Shown piece by piece: positions 31,509-40,471 of a stretch of DNA of 64,000 bases. Positions within the stretch are counted from its first letter, which is position 1, and the number at the start of each line of letters is the position of its first letter. The DNA is from Actinomyces oris (GTDB lineage: Bacteria > Actinomycetota > Actinomycetes > Actinomycetales > Actinomycetaceae). The translations under genes were made by a program, and so were the position numbers. The notes under the pieces were generated by a model that saw only the letters and a list, made by a program, of their open reading frames with translations, was not told the DNA's origin and searched no databases. Location: positions 1 to 64,000 of the forward strand of contig NZ_MSKS01000015.1 of NCBI RefSeq assembly GCF_001937445.1. The letters run 5' to 3'.

Positions 31509-32288
31509 TCAGCGGTAGGCCTCTGTGGAGGCGTTCTCGTCGTAGCGGGCCACGAGGACCAGGCCGGACAGGGCGTAGGGGCCGCCGATGTAGGGCATGA
31601 CCTGCACCAGGGCGGCGGCCACCTTCTGGCGGGAGGAGCCGGCCCTGATCGCCCCGGCCACGTGCGGGCGCAACTGTGTGGTGGCGCCGATGGCGGCGAT
31701 GGCCACGAGGCTGATGAGCTCGCGCTGGGCGACGTCGAGGCCGCCACGGGTGGCGAAGTCGCCGAAGGCCGAGGAGGTCAGCAGGTGGGGCACGAACTGG
31801 TCGAAGGGCTCGGGCAGGGCGGAGAAGACCTCCTTGACCTCGTTGCCGTACAGCGGGGCCTGGATGGCGGCGCCGGCCTGCTCGCGGGCACTGGGGTCGG
31901 TGGCGTCGACGGTGCCGGCACTCTCCAGGGGCAGGGAGATGCCGCGTGCCTCGAAGGCCTTATTGGCGATGTCGATGGCGTTGAGCGTCTTGGGGAAGCC
32001 GATGTAGGGGGCGCACTGGTAGATGGTCTCGCGCAGCTGGAGCGGGCTGGCGCCGATGTTGAGGGCCGCGCCCACATGGGCCGTGAGCTGCGGGAGGGTC
32101 TGCATGGCGGTCAGGACGGTGACGGTGAGCAGCTCTCGCTCGACGTCGGTGAGGACTCCTGTGGAGAAGGCCTCGTCGAAGATCTCGTTCTGGAGGATGT
32201 CGAAGAGCTCAGGGTCCGTGGGGTGGGGTTGGGGCTCCACCCCGAACAGCCTGGTGAAGGTCTCACGTGCTTGAGGTGTCAGCGCCAT
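31509..32288 (-). CDS. Carboxymuconolactone decarboxylase-like protein, two-domain
   Basis: A 259-residue protein with two AhpD/CMD-type helical domains: residues ~35-110 (DVERELLTVTVLTAMQTLPQLTAHVGAALNIG) and ~165-245 (VAQRELISLVAIAAIGATTQLRPHVAGAIRAG). Neither domain has the Cys-X-X-Cys of peroxidase AhpD, so it is more like decarboxylase or ring-opening relatives. Function remains open. It is the first gene of a likely pair with the alpha/beta hydrolase. Confidence 0.87.
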   Translation of the reverse strand: MALTPQARETFTRLFGVEPQPHPTDPELFDILQNEIFDEAFSTGVLTDVERELLTVTVLTAMQTLPQLTAHVGAALNIGASPLQLRETIYQCAPYIGFPKTLNAIDIANKAFEARGISLPLESAGTVDATDPSAREQAGAAIQAPLYGNEVKEVFSALPEPFDQFVPHLLTSSAFGDFATRGGLDVAQRELISLVAIAAIGATTQLRPHVAGAIRAGSSRQKVAAALVQVMPYIGGPYALSGLVLVARYDENASTEAYR

Positions 32289-32384
32289 GGAGGGCTCCTT
32301 ACGATGTGTGGGCGGCTCCTGCTGAGCATGTCACGTTCAATGCCCCAGCGACAGGCCCCAGCAGTCCTCCCAGAACACGGGATC

Positions 32385-32702
32385 TCAGCCACGCCGGACG
32401 AGCACAGAGACCCAGTCCTGCCGAGTATCGAAGATCCGATCCACCCGAATGAAGTGCTCTTCAATGCTGTAAACAGCCAGCAGACGACCAGCCACAACAT
32501 AGCGACTGTCAGTTGGCGTGCCAACAACAACATCTAACCTACTCCCGGCCAACGGGTAGCTACGAGCCCCTTCGACCGCCTCAAGCAGGGCATCCACCTG
32601 CTGAAACGCTAAGTCCGGGTCACCGGAGGTCTCAACCGTGAAATCCCAGGCCTCATCAAGATCAATGAGAGCATCAGTGGAGTAGACGATCTCAGCGCTC
32701 AT
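32385..32702 (-). CDS. RelE/ParE-type toxin
   Basis: A 105-residue protein with the RelE/ParE plan: helix DALIDLDEAWDFTVETSGDPDLAFQQVDALLEAV, the strand segment YPLAGSRLD and the C-terminal strands IEEHFIRVDRIFDTRQDW. Toxins of this fold cut ribosome-bound mRNA or block gyrase. I chose the ATG at 32702, which overlaps the antitoxin end by 11 bases; it has no ribosome site of its own, so coupling is expected. Confidence 0.88.
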   Translation of the reverse strand: MSAEIVYSTDALIDLDEAWDFTVETSGDPDLAFQQVDALLEAVEGARSYPLAGSRLDVVVGTPTDSRYVVAGRLLAVYSIEEHFIRVDRIFDTRQDWVSVLVRRG

Positions 32703-32961
32703 GGGCGGAATCCCGCCGTGCGACGAAGTGCGCACGCACGTCTGCAGCACTAACCCACCCTTGCTCCTCACCAGAAATCCGACCCGCCTCGACCTCTCGG
32801 AGGAGACGACGACCCGCCTTAATGCGGTCATAGTCCTTCATATCGAGAAGGACGTACCTCCCATGGCCATTCTTGGTGAGGAAAACAGGCGAGCCCTCCG
32901 CAACATCCTTGAGAACGTCGGTGTAGCTCCTCAGATCTGATACTGGCTTGATCGTCGGCAT
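32692..32961 (-). CDS. Phd/YefM-type antitoxin
   Basis: An 89-residue antitoxin. Residues 1-50 (PTIKPVSDLRSYTDVLKDV, then PVFLTKNGHGRYVLLDMKDYD) are the Phd/YefM DNA-binding fold; the C-terminal half would neutralise the toxin. The ATG at 32961 is 4 bases after GGGAGG; an adjacent upstream GTG is too close to that site. A -10 like TGTAGAAT lies at the end of the upstream GH3 gene region. Confidence 0.88.
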   Translation of the reverse strand: MPTIKPVSDLRSYTDVLKDVAEGSPVFLTKNGHGRYVLLDMKDYDRIKAGRRLLREVEAGRISGEEQGWVSAADVRAHFVARRDSAHER

Positions 32962-33008
32962 CACACCTCCCGCTGCTGAATCCTTCGATTAATTCTACAG
33001 CACAAGCA

Positions 33009-35522
33009 TCAGGATGTCGAGATCGTAGCTATCCTCCAGGCCGAGCGGATGACGCGGGCGGCCTGCTTCTCGAGGTCGCCCCGCGTCAGAGCCGCGCCTC
33101 CGCCGTCCGGCTCGGTCCGGCCACCCACCCCGCGCCCTGCGCTCCCCCGATCCAGGGCCGCCAGGAGGTCCTGCCGGTCCGTCTCGCCTCCGGGCATGAA
33201 GAGCTCGTTGCCGGCCTTGATGGCGGCGGCCGCGGTGGCACGCGGGTGCTTCATGTCGCTGCGGGTCATGCCGTCAACGACCCAGTCGGTCATGACCAGG
33301 CCGTCGAAGCCCCACTCCCGGCGCAGGATCATCTCGAGCAGCTGGGCCGACTCGGAGGTGTGGACGCCGTTGATGAGGTTGTAGGAGGTCATGACGGCGG
33401 CGGGCCGGGCCTGGCGCACGCAGATCTCGAAGGCGCGCAGGTAGAGGTCACGCAGGGCTCGGGGGCTGACCCAGCTGTTGGAGTTGAGGCGGTTGGTCTC
33501 CTGGTTGTTGCAGGCCAGGTGCTTGATGGTCACGCCCCGCCCCGGGTGGGACTGGACCCCGCGGGTGATGGCGGCGGCGATGCGTCCGGCCAGCAGCGGG
33601 TCCTCGGAGAGGTACTCGAAGTTGCGTCCGCACAGGACACTGCGGTGCAGGTTGACAGCGGGGGCGAGCCAGAGGTGGATGCCGAAGCGCTCCATCTCGG
33701 CCCCGACGACGTCGCCGAGGCGCTCGACCAGTGCCGGGCTCCAGGACTGGGCGAGCGCGGTGCCAATGGGGATGGCGGTGGTGTACTGCTCGCGGATCTC
33801 GGTGGGTTCGCGGGGGTCTGGCTCGTCGGCGATACCGAGGGCCTCGCGTCCGGCGTCGTCCATGAGCTCGAGGAAGGCGGCGGGCAGGCTGGAGTCGCCC
33901 AGGGAGAAGGGGCCCTCGGCGTCGACCCCGTAGGTGGGGGCCAGGCGCAGGCCGGCGGGCCCGTCGGCCATGATGATGCTGGGCAGGCCGGGGATCCGGG
34001 TGGTGGTCTGGCCCGCCGCACCGATGACGGTGGTGGAGGCCGCCCCGATGACGGAGCCGGACTCCTCGCCGCGGCGATAGTCCCCCAGGACGGTGTAGGT
34101 GAGCTCGTCGTCGCAGAGCCCTCTGGCCAGGGCGAGGGCCTCACTGAAGCCCTCCGGAGCGGACTGCTCAGCGGGCTCGGCGACGTCCGGCAGGCGCAGG
34201 TGGGTCGGGTCGACGGCGAGCACCGGCAGGCCTGCCGGGATGTCGAGGAGGATCGGAGCCTCGGGCTTCCAGTCGGTGAAGCCGGGCTTCCCCAGGTCGC
34301 CGGTCAGGCGCCGCACGGTTGCGTCCTGGGCGAGCTCGACGACGGCGACGGGGCTGAGGTGCCGGCTGGAGGTTCCCGCCCGCAGCAGGTAGCGCCCGGC
34401 CTCCAGGGTCGTGGCATGGGAGGCCTCGTCGTAGGTGGCCAGGTCGGTCAGGTCGACGTCGACGGTGATCCGTGCCGTGGCGCCGGGGGCGATCTCGTCG
34501 GTCTTGGTGAAACCGACGAGTGCCTGGAGGGGCTGGTCGAGGCGTCCGGCCGGCACACTGGCGTAGACCTGGACGGTCTCCTTGCCCGGGCGCTCACCGG
34601 TGTTGGTGACGTCGACGTCGATGCTCACACGGGCGCCGTCGAGGCTCACCTGGCGGGTCTGGACGTCGAAGGTCGTGTAGCCCAGGCCGAATCCGAAGGA
34701 GAGGAGCGGTTCCTTGCCGACCGAGTCGTAGAAGCGGTAGCCGATGTAGACGCCCTCGCGGTAGTGGGTGTCGTCCGGGTCGCCGAAGTCGCCGATCTGG
34801 TCGTCCTCGTCCCAGGCGGCCCAGGTGGTGGCGAGCTTGCCGGAGGGGTAGGTCCGCCCCAGGAGGACGTCGGTGAAGGCATCACCGGTGCAGGCGCCGA
34901 GCTGGGAGAGCAGGAGGATGTTGGCAACATCATTGAGCGGGCTGAGGTCGACGACACCGCCCACGTTGAGCACGAGGAGGAACCGCTCGAAGCGCCCGTT
35001 CAGGGTGAGGATGTCACGGACCTCGGTGTCGGTGAGCCTGAGGTCACCGGCCTCGGGGGCGCGGTCACTGCCCTCCCCGGAGGTTCGGGACAGGACGTAG
35101 ACGGCCGCGTGCGGGTCGGTGCCGGCCGGGACGTCGAGGGGGATCGTGTACTCCGGCTCGAGCATGACCGAACCCATGCCGACCATGATGGCGGGGACGC
35201 CGCGCTCGGCGGCCTCAGCCCTGATGTCGGCGACGAAGTCCTCGTGGGCCTGAGCTCGGACACGATCGTAGGCCTCCAGCCAGGGCCGGGTGACGATGGT
35301 GAAGCCGGCTTCCTCCAGGCCCTCCTCGATGGTGGTGACGTGACGGGAGTTGACGTCTCCGCTGCCGGTCCCGCCCTTGATGGTGTGTCGCGCACCGGAG
35401 CCGAACAGGGCGATCGCGCCCGGCTCTGCCAGGGGGAAGGCACCGTCGGAACGCAGCAGCACCATGCACTCGGGGGCGAGAGCACGGACGGCGGCAAGAT
35501 GGTCGGTCTCGTAGGTTTCCAT
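33009..35522 (-). CDS. Glycoside hydrolase family 3 protein with swapped domain order
   Basis: An 837-residue GH3 glycosidase, probably a beta-glucosidase. The usual C-terminal (alpha/beta)6 sandwich comes first, then a fibronectin-III-like domain (DVDVTNTGERPGKETVQVYAS), and the TIM-barrel domain with MADGPAGLR, NLHRSVLCGRNFEYLSEDP, KHLACNNQETNR and the nucleophile Asp in GLVMTDWVVDG is last. This permuted arrangement is known in a subgroup of GH3. No signal peptide. The start at 35522 has AGAGGAG 8 bases upstream. Divergent from a hydrolase gene. Confidence 0.93.
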   Translation of the reverse strand: METYETDHLAAVRALAPECMVLLRSDGAFPLAEPGAIALFGSGARHTIKGGTGSGDVNSRHVTTIEEGLEEAGFTIVTRPWLEAYDRVRAQAHEDFVADIRAEAAERGVPAIMVGMGSVMLEPEYTIPLDVPAGTDPHAAVYVLSRTSGEGSDRAPEAGDLRLTDTEVRDILTLNGRFERFLLVLNVGGVVDLSPLNDVANILLLSQLGACTGDAFTDVLLGRTYPSGKLATTWAAWDEDDQIGDFGDPDDTHYREGVYIGYRFYDSVGKEPLLSFGFGLGYTTFDVQTRQVSLDGARVSIDVDVTNTGERPGKETVQVYASVPAGRLDQPLQALVGFTKTDEIAPGATARITVDVDLTDLATYDEASHATTLEAGRYLLRAGTSSRHLSPVAVVELAQDATVRRLTGDLGKPGFTDWKPEAPILLDIPAGLPVLAVDPTHLRLPDVAEPAEQSAPEGFSEALALARGLCDDELTYTVLGDYRRGEESGSVIGAASTTVIGAAGQTTTRIPGLPSIIMADGPAGLRLAPTYGVDAEGPFSLGDSSLPAAFLELMDDAGREALGIADEPDPREPTEIREQYTTAIPIGTALAQSWSPALVERLGDVVGAEMERFGIHLWLAPAVNLHRSVLCGRNFEYLSEDPLLAGRIAAAITRGVQSHPGRGVTIKHLACNNQETNRLNSNSWVSPRALRDLYLRAFEICVRQARPAAVMTSYNLINGVHTSESAQLLEMILRREWGFDGLVMTDWVVDGMTRSDMKHPRATAAAAIKAGNELFMPGGETDRQDLLAALDRGSAGRGVGGRTEPDGGGAALTRGDLEKQAARVIRSAWRIATISTS

Positions 35523-35698
35523 ATCGCAGTCTCCTCTTGTCATGCCGACGGCTCCACCACGTGCTGGCCTCCGCACTGAGTGAACGAACTGGATTCACCC
35601 CATCATCGCGGTGTTCTGACGCCTACGATAACGGAGCAGACACCGGTTCCGGAGATGTTGTCGGAGAGCACTCGGGGCTGTGTGGAGTGGAGGAAATC

Positions 35699-36703
35699 AT
35701 GAAGGCACCCAGGAGAGTCAGCGGGAGCAGGATCGCCGTCGGCGCGGCCAGCGTGGGTCTGACGGTGGGGGCCTTCAGCCTGTACTCCCACAGGCGCTAT
35801 GGCCGCTCGGCCGCGGCGAGCCTGGCGGAGTACAGCACCCGGCCGATCAAGACACTGGCGGCCCGCATTCCGATGACCGAGCGGATCGCGCGTCTAGCCG
35901 ACCGCCCCGAGCCTGCCCGCACCATCACCTTCCCGGCCTGGGGGCGCTTCTTCTACGACCTGGAGCGGCGCGAGGACTCCGGCATGCCCGTCTACCACCT
36001 CCGCCCGCGGACGCCGTCGAAGGCCGTTATCGTCTACCTGCACGGTGGCGGCTACATCTCAACGGCCAACTCGGCGCACGCCCACCTGGTCGATCATCTC
36101 GCCCGCAGGGCGGGGGCCGACGTCGTCATGCCGCTCTACCCGCTGACGCCCCACCACACCTGGTCCGAGGCGCACCGGTTGGTGCTGGAGCTCTATCGGC
36201 GCACGGTGGCGGAGAACCCGGGCAAGCGGATCGTCCTCATGGGGGACAGCGCGGGCGGGGGCCTGGCAGTGGTCATCGCCCTGTCCCTGGCCGAGGTCGG
36301 AGACGCCCAGCCCGACGAGCTCGCCCTCATCTCGCCGTGGGTCGACATCACCAACACCAACCCGGATATCGCCGACTACGTCGACGCCGACCCGCTCATG
36401 GCTCCCGAGCCCCTCGCCGAGATCGGCCGTTCCTGGGCGGGCAGCACCCCGGTGACCGACTGGCACCTCTCCCCCATCTACGGCGAGCTGTCGGGTTTGA
36501 GGAAGGTGACGACCTTCGTGGGGACTCGAGAGATCTTCCTGCCGGACAATGCGCTCTTCCACGCCAAGCTCCTGGAGGCCGGGGTGGACTCGACGCTGCA
36601 CGTCGGCGAGAACCTCAACCACGTCTACCCGATGTTCCCCACCCCGGAGGGACGCCGGGCGCGCCGAGACCTCGTCCGCCTCGTCACCGGCGAGCTCGCC
36701 TGA
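35699..36703 (+). CDS. Hormone-sensitive-lipase-family alpha/beta hydrolase
   Basis: A 334-residue esterase-type protein. An N-terminal hydrophobic stretch (residues 11-29) may be a membrane anchor or uncleaved signal. The family IV signature HGGGYIS, nucleophile GDSAGGG and C-terminal His in ENLNHVYPMF form the active site. The ATG at 35699 has GAGGAAA upstream. It is divergent from the GH3 gene. Substrate unknown, probably short acyl esters. Confidence 0.88.
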   Translation: MKAPRRVSGSRIAVGAASVGLTVGAFSLYSHRRYGRSAAASLAEYSTRPIKTLAARIPMTERIARLADRPEPARTITFPAWGRFFYDLERREDSGMPVYHLRPRTPSKAVIVYLHGGGYISTANSAHAHLVDHLARRAGADVVMPLYPLTPHHTWSEAHRLVLELYRRTVAENPGKRIVLMGDSAGGGLAVVIALSLAEVGDAQPDELALISPWVDITNTNPDIADYVDADPLMAPEPLAEIGRSWAGSTPVTDWHLSPIYGELSGLRKVTTFVGTREIFLPDNALFHAKLLEAGVDSTLHVGENLNHVYPMFPTPEGRRARRDLVRLVTGELA

Positions 36704-36722
36704 CCCATCCACGTCCCCCTCA

Positions 36723-36754
36723 TTACCGCCACTGGCGGTAAAGTGTGGCGGTAA
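36723..36754 (+). promoter_or_regulatory. Palindromic operator before the Fic gene
   Basis: A perfect palindrome TTACCGCCACTGGCGGTAA (36723-36741) is followed by a third half-site TGGCGGTAA (36746-36754). The array ends 63 bases before the Fic start. It is a likely binding site for the winged-helix region of the Fic protein itself. Confidence 0.55.
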
Positions 36755-36817
36755 TCGTCGTCACACCGAGAACATCACGGTCTCTCGACAAGCCGAGAGC
36801 ATCTCAGAGGAGAACAG

Positions 36818-37786
36818 ATGGGCTACGAGCCACCGCTGAACCGCACCGCCGAGATCGACGAGCTCTGCATGGAGATCGCCGAACTCGTCGGCGCTTTGGG
36901 AACAACCTCCCCTCTCAGCACAAGCCCTGTCCTTCACCGCGAGCTGCGCATCACCACCATCCATTCCTCCCTCATGATCGAGGGGAACACGCTCTCACGT
37001 GAGACGGTCACGGCAATCCTCGACGGCAAACGGGTTCTTGGTCCCGCCGAGCAGATTCTCGAGGTGGACAACGCCCGTCTCACATATCAGCTCATGGATG
37101 AGCTCAACCCTCATTCTGCCGATGACCTGTTGCGAGCTCACGGTGTCATGATGCGCGGGCTCATCGACGACGCCGGACGATACCGTTCAGGGAACGCCGG
37201 TGTCTTTCAGGGGAGCAGACTCGTCCACGCAGGGACACCAGCGCAGTACGTCCCCGAGGTCATGGGCGACTTGTTCGGCTGGATGTCGTCAACCGACCTT
37301 CACCCTCTGTTGGTATCCTGCATCTTCCACTACGAGTTCGAGTTCATCCACCCCTTCGCGGACGGCAACGGCCGCACCGGGCGCCTATGGCACACGCTGC
37401 TGCTGTCCCACTGGCGATCCCCATTGGCCTGGTTACCGATTGAAAGTGTGATCCGCGGACGCCAGGCCGACTACTACGCAGCGATCGCGAGCTCCAACAC
37501 GGCAGGGACGAGCGATTCCTTTGTCACCTTCATGCTCACGATTATCAGAGATACGCTCATCCCCTACGCATCAGACTCTTCGGCCCAGGATCGTGAGGAA
37601 CGGACGCTCTCGTTCTTCAAAGCTGACCCGAGTGCAACCATTGCCGATCTGGCAGGCCATTTAGAGTGCGCGCACAGAACAGCGGAACGTATTGTCTCCG
37701 ACCTGCGCCGCGCGGGGCGTCTGAGAAGAGAGGGGAGCGCTCGAGCAGGAACATGGCGCGTCATAGAAGAAGGTGACTCTGCTTAG
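36818..37786 (+). CDS. Fic family AMPylase with C-terminal winged helix
   Basis: A 322-residue Fic protein that would transfer AMP (or a related nucleotide part) to a target hydroxyl. The active site HPFADGNGRTGR (residues 178-189) is complete. An autoinhibitory motif Ser51-X3-Glu55-Gly56 precedes it, as in class II Fic proteins. Residues ~255-315 (ATIADLAGHLECAHRTAERIVSDLRRAGRL) form a winged helix. This plan resembles Fic proteins that are both enzyme and DNA-binding regulator. It has its own promoter with the palindrome described; no antitoxin gene is adjacent. Confidence 0.92.
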   Translation: MGYEPPLNRTAEIDELCMEIAELVGALGTTSPLSTSPVLHRELRITTIHSSLMIEGNTLSRETVTAILDGKRVLGPAEQILEVDNARLTYQLMDELNPHSADDLLRAHGVMMRGLIDDAGRYRSGNAGVFQGSRLVHAGTPAQYVPEVMGDLFGWMSSTDLHPLLVSCIFHYEFEFIHPFADGNGRTGRLWHTLLLSHWRSPLAWLPIESVIRGRQADYYAAIASSNTAGTSDSFVTFMLTIIRDTLIPYASDSSAQDREERTLSFFKADPSATIADLAGHLECAHRTAERIVSDLRRAGRLRREGSARAGTWRVIEEGDSA

Positions 37787-37834
37787 CTTCCGGTCGACAG
37801 GGTCACCTGGAGCGCCGCAGTCTCGTCCGCCTCG

Positions 37835-38287
37835 TCACCGGGGAGCCCACCGCTTGAGAGTCGGTAGGACGACAGCCAGGTAAGAGATGGCCTCGTCCCG
37901 AGAGACACCGACCCCCTCGGCCATATAGGGGGCGGCGTGCTCGATGAAGGCATCGAGCGATTCCTCTCCAGTGAAGGCCCCGTCCGGATAGCACCAGGTG
38001 CAGTACTCCTCCGACTTCGTACCGTCGGACTCGGCACCGTAGTCCGCCTCTTTGCCCAAGGGGAGAGCGCAGCTCTGGCAGCACGGCTCCGGGGGCATCT
38101 CCAGAAGCCGTGTGACTGGAACGTCAAGCGCGCCGGCGAGGAGCTTGCACATATCGACACCCGGAGTCGTCACCCCGGTCTCCCACCTCGAGACGGCCTG
38201 GCGGGTAACAAGGACCTTGCCCGCCAGGTCACTCTGAGTCATCCCCTGAGCCTCCCGGGCTGCACTAATGACCTCTCCGATACTCAT
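37835..38287 (-). CDS. XRE-family HTH regulator with C-terminal zinc ribbon
   Basis: A 150-residue protein. Residues 1-62 are a Cro/C1-type HTH (GEVISAAREAQGMTQSDLAGKVLVTRQAVSRWETG). Next comes CCQSCALPLGK and EYCTWCYPDG, two Cys-X-X-Cys pairs of the putative zinc-ribbon family PF12674. The last ~40 residues are helical. The ATG at 38287 has AAAGGGA upstream. Convergent with the Fic gene. Probably a metal- or redox-dependent repressor; targets unknown. Confidence 0.87.
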   Translation of the reverse strand: MSIGEVISAAREAQGMTQSDLAGKVLVTRQAVSRWETGVTTPGVDMCKLLAGALDVPVTRLLEMPPEPCCQSCALPLGKEADYGAESDGTKSEEYCTWCYPDGAFTGEESLDAFIEHAAPYMAEGVGVSRDEAISYLAVVLPTLKRWAPR

Positions 38288-38453
38288 GCTGGTCCCTTTC
38301 TCTTCCGCGACCCTCTGCATGGCTACGCTCATCAGGTAACCACAGCCCCGCTCCGACGTCGAGAAACAGGTTGTTGCACCGAGAACACCGGCTTTCCTAC
38401 ACCGTTAACCGGTAGCCGGCACCGTTCTGATCCTCCAGGTGGCGCCCATCCAG

Positions 38454-38490
38454 TCCGGCATGTGGCGCCGTTTCGATCCGGCATGTGGCG
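38454..38490. repeat. Tandem 14 bp motif, probable insertion-sequence end remnant
   Basis: TCCGGCATGTGGCG occurs at 38454-38467 and again at 38477-38490, 23 bases apart, with a further partial unit (AGGTGGCGCC) upstream. Repeated short motifs of this kind mark transposon ends such as those of IS21-type elements. No transposase is left in the ~300 bases around it. Confidence 0.4.
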
Positions 38491-38587
38491 TTTATTGACC
38501 GGCGAACATATACTGGCACACTCGCCGGAGACACGTCGTCGACGGCGAAGAACTCATCCAGGTCAAGACCGCGCGTCTTGACCCGGC

Positions 38588-39268
38588 TCACCCGGCCTGT
38601 GCGCAGCGGTAGTACATGACCGCGACCTGGGTGCGGTTGCGCAGGCCGAGCTTGGCCAGGATCGCGCTGATGTGGTTGCGCACCGTGCCCTCACTCATGA
38701 ACAGCCGCGCCGCGGCCTCGGCGTTGTCCAGTCCCTCGGCCACGGCCTCGACGACCTCGTACTCGCGGTCGGTCAGGGCCGCGAAGGTGGTGCTCCGCAG
38801 GTCCTTGGCGGACGTTCCCGGGCCCGCCTCGGTCTGCTCCCGTCCTCCGGCGCGCCCGCCCAGCCCCATGGTGGTGCTGCGCTCCAACACCTCCCCCTCC
38901 AGGACGCATACCCCGGCCATGACGGAGCGCAGCGCCGGGGCGACCTGGGCGACGTCCTGCTTGATGAGGTAGCCGCGCGCCCCCATCTTGAGGGCCCGCA
39001 CGATGTACTCGTCGTCGGAGAAGGTAGTCAGGAAGACGATGCGCGCCCCGGCGTCCTCGGCCAGAATCCGCTCGGCCGCACTGAGCCCGTCCCCGCCGGG
39101 CATCTGGATGTCCATGAGCAGGATGTCGGGGGCCAGCTCCCGGTAGCGCTCGGTGGCCTCGGGTCCCGAGCAGCCCAGGCCGACGACCTCGACGTCGTCC
39201 TCAACCGACAGGATCGTGGACAGGGACTGGGCGACGAGTGCGTCGTCGTCGATAATGAGGACCCTCAT
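38588..39268 (-). CDS. NarL/LuxR-family response regulator
   Basis: A 226-residue regulator. The receiver has IIDDDALV, the phospho-acceptor in DILLMDIQMPGG and Lys in GYLIKQDV. A Gly-rich linker follows, and the LuxR HTH is at the end (LTDREYEVVEAVAEGLDNAEAAARLFMSEGTVRNHISAILAKLGL). Its ATG overlaps the kinase stop by 4 bases: the kinase gene is upstream and the pair is co-translated. It is divergent from the ABC exporter genes, its likely target. Confidence 0.93.
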   Translation of the reverse strand: MRVLIIDDDALVAQSLSTILSVEDDVEVVGLGCSGPEATERYRELAPDILLMDIQMPGGDGLSAAERILAEDAGARIVFLTTFSDDEYIVRALKMGARGYLIKQDVAQVAPALRSVMAGVCVLEGEVLERSTTMGLGGRAGGREQTEAGPGTSAKDLRSTTFAALTDREYEVVEAVAEGLDNAEAAARLFMSEGTVRNHISAILAKLGLRNRTQVAVMYYRCAQAG

Positions 39269-40401
39269 GATGCTCCTTGTGTGCCTTGTCCGTCCTTGGG
39301 GATCGTGGCGAAGACCGTGAACCGCGGCCGCGGGGTGATCCGCACCCGGCCGCCCAGGGCCTCGACCCGCTCAGTCATGGAGCGCAGCCCCAGGCCCGAG
39401 CCCACGCGGCAGCCCACGGCCGGCTCGCCCTCGGCGGGAACGATGCCGTCATTGTCGACCGTCACCTGCCAGAACGCAGGGTAGTCGGTGACGGCCACGC
39501 GGGCCGAACGGGCCCCGCCGTGGCGGGCGGCGTTGGTCAGGGCCTCGCGCACCACGGCGACGACGCAGCGCGCCACCGCTGCTGGCGGCTCGACGTCGGT
39601 GGGGCAGTCCACGCTCACCGACTCGATGCCGCAGCGCGAGCCCAGCAGGTTGAGGGAGGTGGCCAGCTCCTCGCCGTCGTCGGACAGGGCGTGGACGGAG
39701 CGGCGCATGGAGTCCAGGGCCTCGTCGAGGCCACCATCCAATGTGGTGAGGTCGGCGACGACGCCCGGCTCGTCGCGGTGGACGACCTGGAGGGCCTTGA
39801 CCTGCAACAGGAGGCGGGTGAGAAGGTGGCCGACGCCGTCGTGGATCTCGCGGGCGATGCGGGTGCGCTCGGCCAGGGCGGCGGCGCGCAGCTCGTAGTC
39901 CTGGGCCTGGAGCAGCTGGGCGTTCGTGTCCTGCAGGGTGAGGACCTTCTCGCGCAGGTCGTCGCGCACCACGTGCAGGCTCCTTCGCGCCGCCTCCTCC
40001 TGGACGGTGCGCAGCGCGAGGAGGACCGCGAGCGCGCAGAACACCAGGGCCAGGGCCAGCACGGGCGTGTCCTGGACCCAGGAGGCCATGACGACCACGA
40101 AGGGGATGCAGGCGGCCGCAGCCGCCATTCGCGCGCGCCGTGTCCCGAGCGCGCCGAGGCGGGCCAGGGCGTAGACGACCAGCGGCGCCCCGGTCACCGA
40201 GTCCGCCGAGAGAGCTCCCACCAGGAGGTAGGCGGCCGGCACGGCGATCCCCCACCGTCGCTGCTCGGCGCTCATGCTCAGGCCGGCGACGGTCACGGCC
40301 GCGATCAGCCAGATGACGGCGGCTGTCCTCGCCTGCCCCACAAGCAGGGCCAGCAGGAGGCAGCAGCACAGCAGCACGCCTTTGTCGACCAGAACCTTCA
40401 C
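39265..40401 (-). CDS. Sensor histidine kinase (HisKA_3 type)
   Basis: A 378-residue kinase with about five or six membrane helices in residues 5-130, almost no extracellular loop (an intramembrane-sensing plan), a short coiled coil, then phospho-His in AREIHDGVGHLLTRLL and an HATPase_c domain with VREALTNAARHGGA and GSGLGLRSMTERV. This type often senses peptide antibiotics together with an ABC exporter, which is encoded divergently here. Confidence 0.92.
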   Translation of the reverse strand: MKVLVDKGVLLCCCLLLALLVGQARTAAVIWLIAAVTVAGLSMSAEQRRWGIAVPAAYLLVGALSADSVTGAPLVVYALARLGALGTRRARMAAAAACIPFVVVMASWVQDTPVLALALVFCALAVLLALRTVQEEAARRSLHVVRDDLREKVLTLQDTNAQLLQAQDYELRAAALAERTRIAREIHDGVGHLLTRLLLQVKALQVVHRDEPGVVADLTTLDGGLDEALDSMRRSVHALSDDGEELATSLNLLGSRCGIESVSVDCPTDVEPPAAVARCVVAVVREALTNAARHGGARSARVAVTDYPAFWQVTVDNDGIVPAEGEPAVGCRVGSGLGLRSMTERVEALGGRVRITPRPRFTVFATIPKDGQGTQGAS

Positions 40402-40471
40402 CCCTTGATTATCGGTCGAGGGCCGGCGCTCGTGGACTCGGAATGCCGTCGAGAGACTCGTTGCGGCTTCT

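Noticed and set aside
38397-38591. A 64-codon minus-strand frame after the response regulator
   Set aside because: It crosses the tandem 14 bp repeats and shows no family. Probably chance coding in an insertion-sequence remnant.
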